Assembly: GCF_007923355.1 (NCBI RefSeq)
Contig: NZ_VOGO01000010.1
Span: 1 to 64,000, forward strand
Length of the DNA stretch: 64,000 nucleotides
Origin: Falsiphaeobacter marinintestinus
GTDB taxonomy: Bacteria; Pseudomonadota; Alphaproteobacteria; Rhodobacterales; Rhodobacteraceae
Direction: 5' to 3'
Below are positions 51,510 through 59,653 of this stretch, in pieces. The position numbers and the translations under genes are program-made. The notes under the pieces are model-generated. The model was given only the letters and a program-made list of their open reading frames with translations, ran no database searches and was not told the DNA's origin. Each line of letters begins with the position of its first letter. Within the stretch, counting starts at the first letter, position 1.

Positions 51510-53690
51510 TCAGTTCACGCCCTGTTTCAGCATCGAAGTTTCTTCTAATAATCGATCGATCTCAGCACGGGTCGCTGCGCTCTTGTCCAACAAGGCATGC
51601 GCATGCTTCAGTGGCGGAAATTCCACCGGCTCGCGCCGGACGAGATGCCGGGCAGCATCTCCGGCGTGTACAAAACGTGTCTCTTCCGCGGGGATCGCAT
51701 CGTAGTCCCCGGACAGGAAAAAGCCCCTGGCTGCGCTCTCGTTATCACGGATCTTCGCTGCCAGATCCGCCGCCTCAGCATAGTTTTGGTTCTGCCATAT
51801 GGCTGACACCCTTATCTTGTCAGCTTCGGGTCCGCTGATACCCAGAACGTCCACGAGCGCGTGATGTGGTTTGCCGTCTGCCAAGGCCGCTTCTGCCCGC
51901 AACAACCGTCGCGCATCATCGACGTCTTGGCCTGACGCTTTATCTAGAATCTCTCGTGCATGGCGCGGAAAACCAAGGTCTAGCAAGCGTCTGGCTATAG
52001 CCAAAACGACGCCGGCTTCAGCCACGGCTGATACGTCGCTTTGGGGTGCCAGAACATAATCAAGAAATGTGAGATCATCCGCCAGATCGGTGAGCAGCGG
52101 AAGTAGTTGTATTGTGAGCCTGCTGTCATTGGGTTTTATCGACTCCAATTCAGGCAAGGCGACATCGAATCGGCCCACCATGGCATACGCCAGAATGCGG
52201 GCCCTTTTGAGATCCTCGACAACAGGGGCATCACGGTATTCGACAACAAAGGCGTCGATTAGCTTAGGGATGTTCGGTTGCAGCGTGTCGCCGGTCTTCA
52301 AAAGGGTTTCAACTTGTGCGACCAGGGCTCGCGCGGTCAACTCGGACTCGGTCGAAGCAACCTTTTCGGCATTTTCCAGCGCCTTTGGGTAGTTTTGCTC
52401 AGCAGAAGCAATCATCGCTTCTGCCAATTCAACAGCGGGCGCAGTAACTTCCTCCGCACGGGTTGTGTTCCGCAGAACCGCTTTTGCGATATCCGGACGC
52501 CCCCCAGCAACCAAAATCTCTGCCAGTCGCGGCCCCAGATGCATGCGAAGATGCGCGGGAAGCCCGGCATTCGCCTTCTGAATGGCATTCAGGTTTGCGT
52601 CTTTGCTCAATCGCGCCTCAGATAACAAAGACCACAACGCGACGGTGCCTTCACATTGCTGCTGACCGGCCAAAGGGAGTTCTTCCGTTTGCTCCATTTC
52701 ATCCATCGTTCGGGCCAACGCGCGAAGAATACTGTCATTCGCAGAGTTGTCTTGCCCGAGACCCAACACCTGTTCGGCTTCGAGGCCAAAACCAAAATGC
52801 AGGTAGAGCCTCACCAGATCTGTCATGGCCTTGGGATTTACCTTGTCGAACTCTCCATAAAGATCGGCACGTATCGCCGTAATCTGTTCTGGAAAGGACC
52901 TTCCGTTGGTCCAGGCCAAGACGTCTATTGCACGGTCCGGGATGCACTGTTGCTCATGAGTTCGCTTTGACTTCTGCGTAACGCGGTCAATTTCCTGATC
53001 GAAGACAGTTATAGCCGAAATCTGGAGCGCCTTACGTCCGGGCAGGTTCAAGCTATCTGTATCGCCAACCTGACGAGCGCCGCCAGCCTCCGTATGATCC
53101 GGTTCCAAAACACCCTGCTGGGTTGCCCGGTCGAGCTGCTCTAACAAGCGCTGCTCCGAAGATTTCAGAATGATCGGATTTGGAGTCCGCCCCAGCGGTC
53201 GTTCCAATACCAGGTTCGCTGGTTCACCTATGGTATCTGCGGTACTGGAAGCAGTGCCAGAATCAAACGGATGCAAGACATCCGACCTTGCCACCACGGG
53301 CAAGGTCAAATCTGTACCTGCAGATCCTTCGGGCCCATCAGCAACATCAATGGCAATCAACGAATCCGATGCTCGGAAACTGTTTACCCGACAATTGCAG
53401 CCAAGATGAATAACGAGATCCTTGCCGGGGCCAGACTGGGAAACATCCAATACCCGGGTACGTGGAATTCGGTCAAAAACGGTCGAAAAATCAAACACAA
53501 TCTGCGTTGCGGCCACGGTCAAAAATGTAGTGCGCCCCGAACTGCGAACCGTCCACTGCTGGCTTTTGTGCATCGGAACGACGATGCGAGTGAACCCCAC
53601 ATGTTCGCCCGTCCGAACTTCAACTGTCTGGGCGAAGGCTGGCGGACCCAACAAAAAGGTCAGCACAAGCATTCTGAGCAACGTCATCAT
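51510..53690 (-). CDS. Large periplasmic motility protein, TPR-like, MotC-type candidate
   Basis: A 726-residue protein I cannot name with confidence. The N-terminal signal peptide is MMTLLRMLVLTFLLGPPAFA. Then comes a beta-rich part (about 20-130; VRTGEHVGFTRIVVPM, VVFDFSTVF-like strands) resembling an AMIN-type domain. A long helical region from about 300 to 700 looks like tetratricopeptide repeats (for example LLDLGFPRHAREILDKASGQDVDDARRLLRAEAALADGKPHHALVDVLG). Coupled to motA by ATGA overlap. With the MotE-like gene upstream it recalls the MotC/MotE pair of rhizobia, a periplasmic motor part and its chaperone; this is inference. Confidence 0.75.
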   Translation of the reverse strand: MMTLLRMLVLTFLLGPPAFAQTVEVRTGEHVGFTRIVVPMHKSQQWTVRSSGRTTFLTVAATQIVFDFSTVFDRIPRTRVLDVSQSGPGKDLVIHLGCNCRVNSFRASDSLIAIDVADGPEGSAGTDLTLPVVARSDVLHPFDSGTASSTADTIGEPANLVLERPLGRTPNPIILKSSEQRLLEQLDRATQQGVLEPDHTEAGGARQVGDTDSLNLPGRKALQISAITVFDQEIDRVTQKSKRTHEQQCIPDRAIDVLAWTNGRSFPEQITAIRADLYGEFDKVNPKAMTDLVRLYLHFGFGLEAEQVLGLGQDNSANDSILRALARTMDEMEQTEELPLAGQQQCEGTVALWSLLSEARLSKDANLNAIQKANAGLPAHLRMHLGPRLAEILVAGGRPDIAKAVLRNTTRAEEVTAPAVELAEAMIASAEQNYPKALENAEKVASTESELTARALVAQVETLLKTGDTLQPNIPKLIDAFVVEYRDAPVVEDLKRARILAYAMVGRFDVALPELESIKPNDSRLTIQLLPLLTDLADDLTFLDYVLAPQSDVSAVAEAGVVLAIARRLLDLGFPRHAREILDKASGQDVDDARRLLRAEAALADGKPHHALVDVLGISGPEADKIRVSAIWQNQNYAEAADLAAKIRDNESAARGFFLSGDYDAIPAEETRFVHAGDAARHLVRREPVEFPPLKHAHALLDKSAATRAEIDRLLEETSMLKQGVN

Positions 53691-54556
53691 GCAGCTTCCT
53701 GCTTGACCGCTTTCAAGGCTTCTTCAAGGTCACCAAAGCCAGGCCGGATATGCGAAGGTGTGTTCTGACGTCCGACTTCGATGCAGATGGCCGCCGCGTG
53801 ATCGTGGAGATTGGCCACAAGAACCTCACGGATCAAATGGTAAAAGTGGCTGTCTTCTTCCGTGACGGCCTGAAGCTTGGATGCAAATGGTCCAACGAGG
53901 CCATAGGCCAGAAACACCCCGAGAAAGGTCCCCACCAAAGCCCCACCGATCAGTCTACCAAGAATTTCAGGAGGTTGGTCGATCGAGCCCATCGTTTTGA
54001 TCACACCCAATACCGCCGCAACGATACCCAACGCTGGTAAACCATCCGCCACTGTCTGAAGGGCATGGCTGGAATGCATGGCATGGTGGAGATTGGATTC
54101 CATTCTTTTGTCGAGTATTTCCTCGACCTGATGCGGATCATCATAGTTCATTGACGCCGAGCGGAGCGTATCACAGATCAGATCAACAACTTCTTTGTCA
54201 GATTGGATTTTCGGGTACTTACTAAAAAGGTCTGACGCTTGTGGGTCTTCCGTGTGCTTTTCCAGATCTACAGGGCTGCTTTTCGCGACGCGGATCAAAG
54301 AAAAAAGCAGACAAAGAAGATCGCGGTAATCGTCGGCCTTCCACTTCGCTCCCTTGAACACCTTGGCAATATCTTTGATCGTGTGTTTGATCGCGGGCAT
54401 GTCGTTACTGATAAGAAAGGCGCCCGTTGCTGCACCACCGATCATCATCATTTCGAATGGGAGAGATTTTAGGATAATCGTCAGTTTACCTCCGGCGGCG
54501 AGGTATCCGCCGAACACCATAGCAAAGATGACAATGATTCCGATGATACCGATCAT
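53687..54556 (-). CDS. motA: Flagellar stator protein MotA
   Basis: A 289-residue stator ion-channel subunit with four helices: MIGIIGIIVIFAMVFGGYLAAGG and LPFEMMMIGGAATGAFLI at the N-terminus, then VADGLPALGIVAAVLGVIKTMG and LIGGALVGTFLGVFLAYGLVGPFASKL. A large charged cytoplasmic loop (about residues 65-165) engages FliG. MotB is not in the window; it may lie beyond the right edge. Fourth gene of the fliL-orf-motE-motA-TPR run. Confidence 0.96.
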   Translation of the reverse strand: MIGIIGIIVIFAMVFGGYLAAGGKLTIILKSLPFEMMMIGGAATGAFLISNDMPAIKHTIKDIAKVFKGAKWKADDYRDLLCLLFSLIRVAKSSPVDLEKHTEDPQASDLFSKYPKIQSDKEVVDLICDTLRSASMNYDDPHQVEEILDKRMESNLHHAMHSSHALQTVADGLPALGIVAAVLGVIKTMGSIDQPPEILGRLIGGALVGTFLGVFLAYGLVGPFASKLQAVTEEDSHFYHLIREVLVANLHDHAAAICIEVGRQNTPSHIRPGFGDLEEALKAVKQEAA

Positions 54557-54632
54557 GACCGCTCTCCGATTTCCGTCGCTTCCGGTTCAACTTGGGCCTG
54601 ACTGCTTAAGAAAGACTGACTGTTTTGGAATT

Positions 54633-55247
54633 TCACTCAGTCGGCACATTTGCGTTACGACCTGCCAGAACAACACTGATTGTATAGGCTGCTCTGGGGC
54701 TTAGGCCGGCTAGGATTGCCGCCGCCGAATCGGGATTCATCCGTGCCAGAAAACCTGCGGCAAAGTTTGGCGCCATTTCTTCGAACAGCGCAGCTGCATC
54801 CTTTGGCTTCATTTTTTCATAAACATCCGTAAGTTGGGTAAGGTCTCCTTCAGCAGCGCCATCTGCCATCGCTAATGTGCGCTGCAGTGTTTCTTCGGCT
54901 TCGACCAAGGCCACAAGTTTCCGGTCGATGGCCGCATCTGCAATGCTCAACGCTTCCAACCGCTCCTCAAGAATAAGTTCGCGCTGTTCCAGGCGTTCTT
55001 CACGTTCCTGCAAGGCTGCCAGCACGTGTTGCAACGCCACCGGCCCTTGTGTCTTCGCGGCTTCCTTGGCTTCTGGCGCTGACTGCTCCTCAACCGGGTG
55101 ATCGGCTTGCGCAATTTCCCGCCCGATTGCCGGTGCAGCCTCTACCCCGAACCGTAAAAGCGCTGATCCGGTCAACAGCATGGAAATCAGCATCAAGACC
55201 CCGCCACGCAACCGGCGCGGTCGGTTTTGTGTTGTGACCTTACTCAT
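54633..55247 (-). CDS. MotE-like protein with MgtE_N-type domain
   Basis: A 204-residue protein with an N-terminal signal anchor (GGVLMLISMLLTGSALLRFGVEA). A long coiled coil follows (about 70-130; LQEREERLEQRELILEERLEAL). The C-terminal MgtE_N-like fold is QLTDVYEKMKPKDAAALFEEMAPNFAAGFLARMNPDSAAAILAGLSPRAAYTISVVLAGRN. This layout is that of MotE, known in Sinorhizobium as a chaperone for the periplasmic motor protein MotC. Overlaps the next small gene by four bases. Confidence 0.82.
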   Translation of the reverse strand: MSKVTTQNRPRRLRGGVLMLISMLLTGSALLRFGVEAAPAIGREIAQADHPVEEQSAPEAKEAAKTQGPVALQHVLAALQEREERLEQRELILEERLEALSIADAAIDRKLVALVEAEETLQRTLAMADGAAEGDLTQLTDVYEKMKPKDAAALFEEMAPNFAAGFLARMNPDSAAAILAGLSPRAAYTISVVLAGRNANVPTE

Positions 55248-55642
55248 TGTGACGCCTGAGTGTGCCCGCGGCCGTGGCGAACAAACATAGGACCAGATTC
55301 AGGTCGCGGCGACTGGTCTTCTTCTGTCGGCTTGCCGTCTGGCGTTGGCGAAACGGACTCCGCCACGTCATGCATCGACGCCATCATCAGTTCAAGCTTT
55401 TGTGCAACCGCCTCGGCCCGCGTCGTCAGCGCTTCCAAGGCCTGGTTCGACCCGTCCGAGGACGACTTTGCCGCACCCAGAGTCTGGTTCAAGTCATCGA
55501 CCTGAGCAGACAATACAGCCACGGCGCCGCCGACGCCCTTTTCCAGATCATTGAAGCGGCTCAACCGCCTGGAAAGCACGTAGCAGTAAAATCCGGCGCC
55601 CAAGGCGCCCGCGACCAGAAGAATATCTGCAATCAGTTCCAC
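55244..55642 (-). CDS. Small membrane/coiled-coil protein of the motor operon
   Basis: A 132-residue protein of no recognised family. One N-terminal helix (LIADILLVAGALGAGFYCYVLSRRL) is followed by a coiled coil (about 33-95; LEKGVGGAVAVLSAQVDDLNQTLGAAKSSSDGSNQALEALTTRAEAVAQKLELMMAS) and an acidic, Pro-rich tail. It sits between fliL and the MotE-like gene with a 9-bp gap and a 4-bp overlap, so it is almost surely a flagellar motor-related protein. Its role is unknown. Confidence 0.65.
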   Translation of the reverse strand: MELIADILLVAGALGAGFYCYVLSRRLSRFNDLEKGVGGAVAVLSAQVDDLNQTLGAAKSSSDGSNQALEALTTRAEAVAQKLELMMASMHDVAESVSPTPDGKPTEEDQSPRPESGPMFVRHGRGHTQASQ

Positions 55643-55651
55643 TGTTGCCTC

Positions 55652-56179
55652 CTAGTTCAATACAAATTCCATAATCAGAAGATCGCGGACCATCGCGTCG
55701 CCTGTCACAATTGAGATCCGCCTAAGCATTTGCGAGCGCAGCCGTGTGAGCGCCAGAGGATCACGCAAATCGTCCAGTGTCAGCGCTCGCAGATAGCCGT
55801 TCAGAACATCGACAATTCGCGGCATGATCTGTTCGACTGCATGTTTGTCGCTGCTATCGACTTCAACCTGTGCGCGAAACCTCAACTGTCTCGAACCCGC
55901 CCCGGAGTTCAGAGAAATCATGATCGGTTCGATTTCGACAAAGGCGATGTCGCCAAAATCTGCTGCGTGTTCGTCTTGCTTGTGCCCACTTGTCCCGGAA
56001 GAGACTCCGCCAAAAGGAAGCAGACCGAAAGATATCGCCGCGAATCCAGCGCCAGCGCCAGTTAACGCCAAAAAAACCCAAATGAGAATCGCGAATTTTC
56101 CCGACTTTGTAGGGAGTTCTGGTGACTTGGTAACTGAATCGGTCATTACGTATCCTGGCGGTTCGAACGTTCTCTTCAT
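55652..56179 (-). CDS. fliL: Flagellar basal-body protein FliL
   Basis: A 175-residue protein with a cytoplasmic N-terminus, one helix (FAILIWVFLALTGAGAGFAAISFGLLP) and a periplasmic FliL domain. The domain reads VEIEPIMISLNSGAGSRQLRFRAQVEVDSSDKHAVEQIMPRIVDVLNGYLRALTLDDLRDPLALTRLRSQMLRRISIVTGDAMVRDLLIMEFVLN, ending in the conserved I(M)EFVLN pattern. It surrounds the stator. First gene of the motE-motA operon, divergent from fliF. Confidence 0.95.
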   Translation of the reverse strand: MKRTFEPPGYVMTDSVTKSPELPTKSGKFAILIWVFLALTGAGAGFAAISFGLLPFGGVSSGTSGHKQDEHAADFGDIAFVEIEPIMISLNSGAGSRQLRFRAQVEVDSSDKHAVEQIMPRIVDVLNGYLRALTLDDLRDPLALTRLRSQMLRRISIVTGDAMVRDLLIMEFVLN

Positions 56180-56192
56180 AACCGTGTAGGAA

Positions 56193-56207
56193 CTAACCGA
56201 TTGTTAA
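56193..56207. promoter_or_regulatory. CtrA-like site between fliL and fliF
   Basis: CTAA-CCGATTG-TTAA on the plus strand (TTAA-CAATCGG-TTAG on the minus), one change from TTAA-N7-TTAA, lies between divergent fliL and fliF. The spacer nearly matches that of the flagellin site. Confidence 0.55.
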
Positions 56208-56265
56208 GCCCGTTCGTCCAAACATACCTCAAGCCGTACAGAAAGTCGGTTTGACGGAGGTTGCG

Positions 56266-57867
56266 TTGCAGCAGATCAGAACAGTCTGGGCCGGGTTGAA
56301 TATGCAAAAGCGGGTCATCGTCGCGTTTGCGAGTTTGGCAATGTTTGCCGGAGTATTGATTCTTTCCCGAATGGCGGCAGCGCCATCTATGACCCTGCTC
56401 TATGCGGGCCTGGAAAACGGAGCGGCCGGCGAAGTCGTACATGCGCTTGAACAGCGGAATGTTGTTTATGAGGTGCGCGGTGGGTCGATCTATGTCTCGG
56501 CCCAGCAGCGGGATGAATTACGTCTGACATTGGCCAGCGACGGCCTGCCATCCGGCGGCGGGCAAGGATACGAATTGCTTGATTCGCTTTCCGGGTTCGG
56601 AACGACTTCGCAAATGTTCGACGCCGCCTATTGGCGGGCCAAAGAAGGTGAATTGGCGCGCACGATCATGGCCGGGCAGCATGTCGGACAGGCCCGGGTA
56701 CACATTGCCAATGCAGGTTCCAACCCGTTCCAACGCAGTTTCGAACCATCCGCCTCTGTTTCAGTGGTACCCTCGGGTCCACCCATCACACCACCTCAGG
56801 CAAATGCCATTCGACACTTGATCGCGTCCGCCGTTTCTGGGCTAACTTCCGAAAATGTCTCCATAATAGATGCAAACGGCACATTGATCAGCACGACAGA
56901 CACCGGACCAACCTCAAGCACGGTCGATGATCGGGCACTGCAGATCAGAGAACGTGTTCTGCGTCTGGTTGAGGCTCGTGTTGGTCGCGGCAACGCTGTT
57001 GTCGAAGTCAGCCTCGACACCGTAACAGAATCCGAATCGATCCGAGAACGCAGGTTCGATCCGAACGGTCGGGTCGCTATCAGTACGGATGTCGAAGAAC
57101 GATCTGACGCCAGCTCCCGGCAGTCTGGCGACGTCACCGTTGCATCGAATCTGCCCGACGGGGATGCAGCAGAAGAGGACGGGTCGAACAGCAAGACGAG
57201 TTCAACGCGCGAACGGGTGAGTTATGAAGTGTCCGAAACCGAAACCGAAATCCTCAGAGCGCCAGGGGCCATTAAACGGCTGACAGTGGCGGTCTTGATC
57301 AACGGCATTCCCGCCCAATCCGACGGCGAAAGCGCAGACTTCACACAGCGGCCTGCTGCAGAGTTGGACGCCTTGCGAGAATTGGTTGAATCTGCGGTTG
57401 GATATGATCCCGAGCGTGGCGACGTGATCACGCTGAAATCCATGGATCTGCCTTCTGCCGAACCCCTTGGAACATCCGGGGCTGTGCCCTGGCTTCAACG
57501 TATCAGTCTTGATGTGATGTCACTGCTTCAACTGGCTGCTTTAGGGATCGTAACTTTGCTTCTTGGTCTGTTCGTGGTGCGACCGATTTTGACAGCGCCC
57601 CCAGTTCTGGCGAATGCAGCGGCACCAGGCTTACCCGGGCCTGCCAATATCGGGGGGCAAGTGCTAACTGGCGAAATTCAGGATGCCGAAACCGGCCGGT
57701 TCGAAAAGATGAACATGGGCGACCAGACGTCAGCATCTTCCTTGCCCGGGACTACGCCGAATACGCAAGACACCGTAGACAGGCTTCGCGCAATTGTCGG
57801 AGATCGTCAGGATGAAACAGTCGAAATTCTGCGTGGTTGGCTGGAAGAAAGCCGGGAGAACGCATGA
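56266..57867 (+). CDS. fliF: Flagellar MS-ring protein FliF
   Basis: A 533-residue MS-ring protein with two helices (RVIVAFASLAMFAGVLILSRM near the start; LLQLAALGIVTLLLGLFVV near residue 430). The periplasmic ring-building part has VYEVRGGSIYVSAQQRDELRLTLASDGLPSGGGQGYELLD and DAAYWRAKEGELARTIMAGQHVGQARVHIAN. I chose a TTG at 56266 because GGAGG lies five bases before it; an alternative TTG at 56251 has no such site. The C-terminal tail (TPNTQDTVDRLRAIVGDRQDETVEILRGWLEE) should bind FliG, which is not in the window. Confidence 0.94.
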   Translation: MQQIRTVWAGLNMQKRVIVAFASLAMFAGVLILSRMAAAPSMTLLYAGLENGAAGEVVHALEQRNVVYEVRGGSIYVSAQQRDELRLTLASDGLPSGGGQGYELLDSLSGFGTTSQMFDAAYWRAKEGELARTIMAGQHVGQARVHIANAGSNPFQRSFEPSASVSVVPSGPPITPPQANAIRHLIASAVSGLTSENVSIIDANGTLISTTDTGPTSSTVDDRALQIRERVLRLVEARVGRGNAVVEVSLDTVTESESIRERRFDPNGRVAISTDVEERSDASSRQSGDVTVASNLPDGDAAEEDGSNSKTSSTRERVSYEVSETETEILRAPGAIKRLTVAVLINGIPAQSDGESADFTQRPAAELDALRELVESAVGYDPERGDVITLKSMDLPSAEPLGTSGAVPWLQRISLDVMSLLQLAALGIVTLLLGLFVVRPILTAPPVLANAAAPGLPGPANIGGQVLTGEIQDAETGRFEKMNMGDQTSASSLPGTTPNTQDTVDRLRAIVGDRQDETVEILRGWLEESRENA

Positions 57868-58466
57868 TGACCATCGCCCACTTGCTCCAGGACTTCAGCA
57901 AGACCGCTGTCGGGTCTGGTCCTTTTCGCTTTCATTCCGAGGAAACCCTTGAAGATCTACGGCTGTCCTCGTTCGAGCAGGGATATGCTGCCGGTTGGGA
58001 AGATGCCGCGAAGGCCCGTTCGTCAGAAGACACGAACTCCACCCGCGCCATCTCCAACTCGCTCGAGGATCTGTCGTTCACTTTCCACGAGGTGCGTGCG
58101 CAGATGTTTGCCTTGCTAGAGCCACTGTTTGACTGTGTCACCGAAAGCGTTTTGCCCAACATCGCTGCAAAGGGAACACGGCGTCAAATTGTGGGGCTAC
58201 TGACAGCCGCTGCGTCCGATCTGGTCGAACACCGCGCAACTTTGTTCGTCCCTCAGGGCGGAGAATCGCGTCTCGCCGAATTGATGGGCCAGCCTCTGCC
58301 AATGCCGCTGACTCTTGTCGAAGATCCTTGCCTGACAGGAGACCAGATCATTCTTCGGCTGGGTTCTGCTGAAACCGCTATGGATGCGACCATGCTGGTT
58401 CGCTCGATTAACGATCTCATCGACGCATTTCTTTTCGACGTTCAGGAGGACGCAAAACATGGATAA
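57864..58466 (+). CDS. fliH: FliH-like export ATPase regulator
   Basis: A 200-residue protein placed as FliH by position and pattern: LSSFEQGYAAGWEDAAKA (about residues 34-51), then helical segments and a C-terminal half with NIAAKGTRRQIVGLLTAAASDLVEHRATLFVPQGGESRLAELMGQPL. FliH normally holds FliI off-site and brings it to FlhA and to the C ring. Sequence similarity within FliH is low, so confidence is moderate. Its ATG overlaps the fliF stop (ATGA) and it overlaps fliN by eight bases. Confidence 0.75.
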   Translation: MMTIAHLLQDFSKTAVGSGPFRFHSEETLEDLRLSSFEQGYAAGWEDAAKARSSEDTNSTRAISNSLEDLSFTFHEVRAQMFALLEPLFDCVTESVLPNIAAKGTRRQIVGLLTAAASDLVEHRATLFVPQGGESRLAELMGQPLPMPLTLVEDPCLTGDQIILRLGSAETAMDATMLVRSINDLIDAFLFDVQEDAKHG

Positions 58467-58746
58467 GCCAAATTCCGCGCCAACCCGACAAGCAAACCCT
58501 TTCGTTTCAGTCCCCATCGAAATCACGGTGTCCGTCGGCAAGGCCCGGCCGCTGATCCGCGACTTGGTAAACTTGGGCGAAAACGCGGTGTTAAGTCTCG
58601 ACAGGCGTGTCGAAGATCCTGTTGAACTGTTCATCGGAACTCGGCTGGTTGCGCGCGGCCAACTGGAAGAGCTTGAGGGCGAAACACCGGGGCGGCTTGC
58701 CGTTCGTTTGACCGAAATTACCGATCTGTCCAACGATCTGGGATGA
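58459..58746 (+). CDS. fliN: Flagellar motor switch protein FliN
   Basis: A 95-residue C-ring protein with a SpoA (FliMN_C) domain over most of its length (FVSVPIEITVSVGKARPLIRDLVNLGENAVLSLDRRVEDPVELFIGTRLVARGQLEEL). The start at 58459 is preceded by CAGGAGGACGC. It overlaps fliH by eight bases and fliP by four. FliM and FliG are not in this operon. Confidence 0.92.
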   Translation: MDKPNSAPTRQANPFVSVPIEITVSVGKARPLIRDLVNLGENAVLSLDRRVEDPVELFIGTRLVARGQLEELEGETPGRLAVRLTEITDLSNDLG

Positions 58747-59489
58747 AGCACGCGCGCGCTCTTTGCACAGGTGCGCTGATCTGTGCGCCATTTTTTCTTC
58801 TGCCTGCATCGGCAATGGCGCAGGATCTGAGTTTCAACCTAAGCAGCGATGGATCCCTCTCTGGCCGAACGATCCAGTTGATGCTGCTGATCACCGTTCT
58901 AAGCCTCGCACCGGGCATCGCCATTACAATCACGTGTTTTCCATTTCTGGTAACGGTATTGTCGATTCTTCGACAAGCCATCGGCCTCCAGCAATCTCCT
59001 CCCAATATGCTGATCGTGAGCCTTGCTCTGTTCTTGACCTATTTTGTCATGGAGCCCGTGTTCTCGGACGCGTGGCAGAGCGGGATCAACCCTTTGCTGA
59101 ACGAAGAAATCGAGCCGGAAGCGGCAATCGAACGCAGTTTGATGCCCTTCCGCAAATTCATGGCTGCTCGGGTCGAATCAGAAACGTTTTTATCTCTTGC
59201 AGAACTGCGCCCTGGAACCGCTGGCGCTGTTCTATCGGCAGAAGCGCCAATTAGTGTTCTGGTCCCAAGTTTTTTGTTGTCGGAAATCTCGCGGGCCTTC
59301 CAGATTGGGTTTCTGGTGTTTTTGCCCTTTCTGATTATCGACCTTGTGGTAGCAGCGATATTGATGTCCATGGGCATGATGATGGTGCCCCCTGCAATGG
59401 TGGCTCTTCCATTCAAGCTTGCCTTCTTTGTTGTGTCGGATGGCTGGAGCCTGATCGCAACAGCATTGGTCCGCAGCTATTCGTCCTAA
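58743..59489 (+). CDS. fliP: Flagellar export gate protein FliP
   Basis: A 248-residue inner-membrane protein with a signal peptide (LCTGALICAPFFLLPASAMAQ) and four helices. Family marks are LAPGIAITITCFPFLVTVLSILRQAIGLQQSPPNMLIVSLALFLTYFVMEPV and the C-terminal GFLVFLPFLIIDLVVAAILMSMGMMMVPPAMVALPFKLAFFVVSDGWSLI. The ATG overlaps the fliN stop. A 164-bp gene-free gap to the convergent flgI follows. Confidence 0.96.
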   Translation: MKHARALCTGALICAPFFLLPASAMAQDLSFNLSSDGSLSGRTIQLMLLITVLSLAPGIAITITCFPFLVTVLSILRQAIGLQQSPPNMLIVSLALFLTYFVMEPVFSDAWQSGINPLLNEEIEPEAAIERSLMPFRKFMAARVESETFLSLAELRPGTAGAVLSAEAPISVLVPSFLLSEISRAFQIGFLVFLPFLIIDLVVAAILMSMGMMMVPPAMVALPFKLAFFVVSDGWSLIATALVRSYSS

Positions 59490-59653
59490 ACTTCGGCGGT
59501 ACTAACAAAAAAACAAACAAACCTGCGTCTCGAGCAGAACCGCTTTGAAGACCATGGCAGTTCGTAGGTTTTGAGGCATTTGGGCACTGTGTTTGTGGCA
59601 CGATACAGGTACCAACAGGATGCAACTTTCCCACGATTTCAATACCCAACGTC

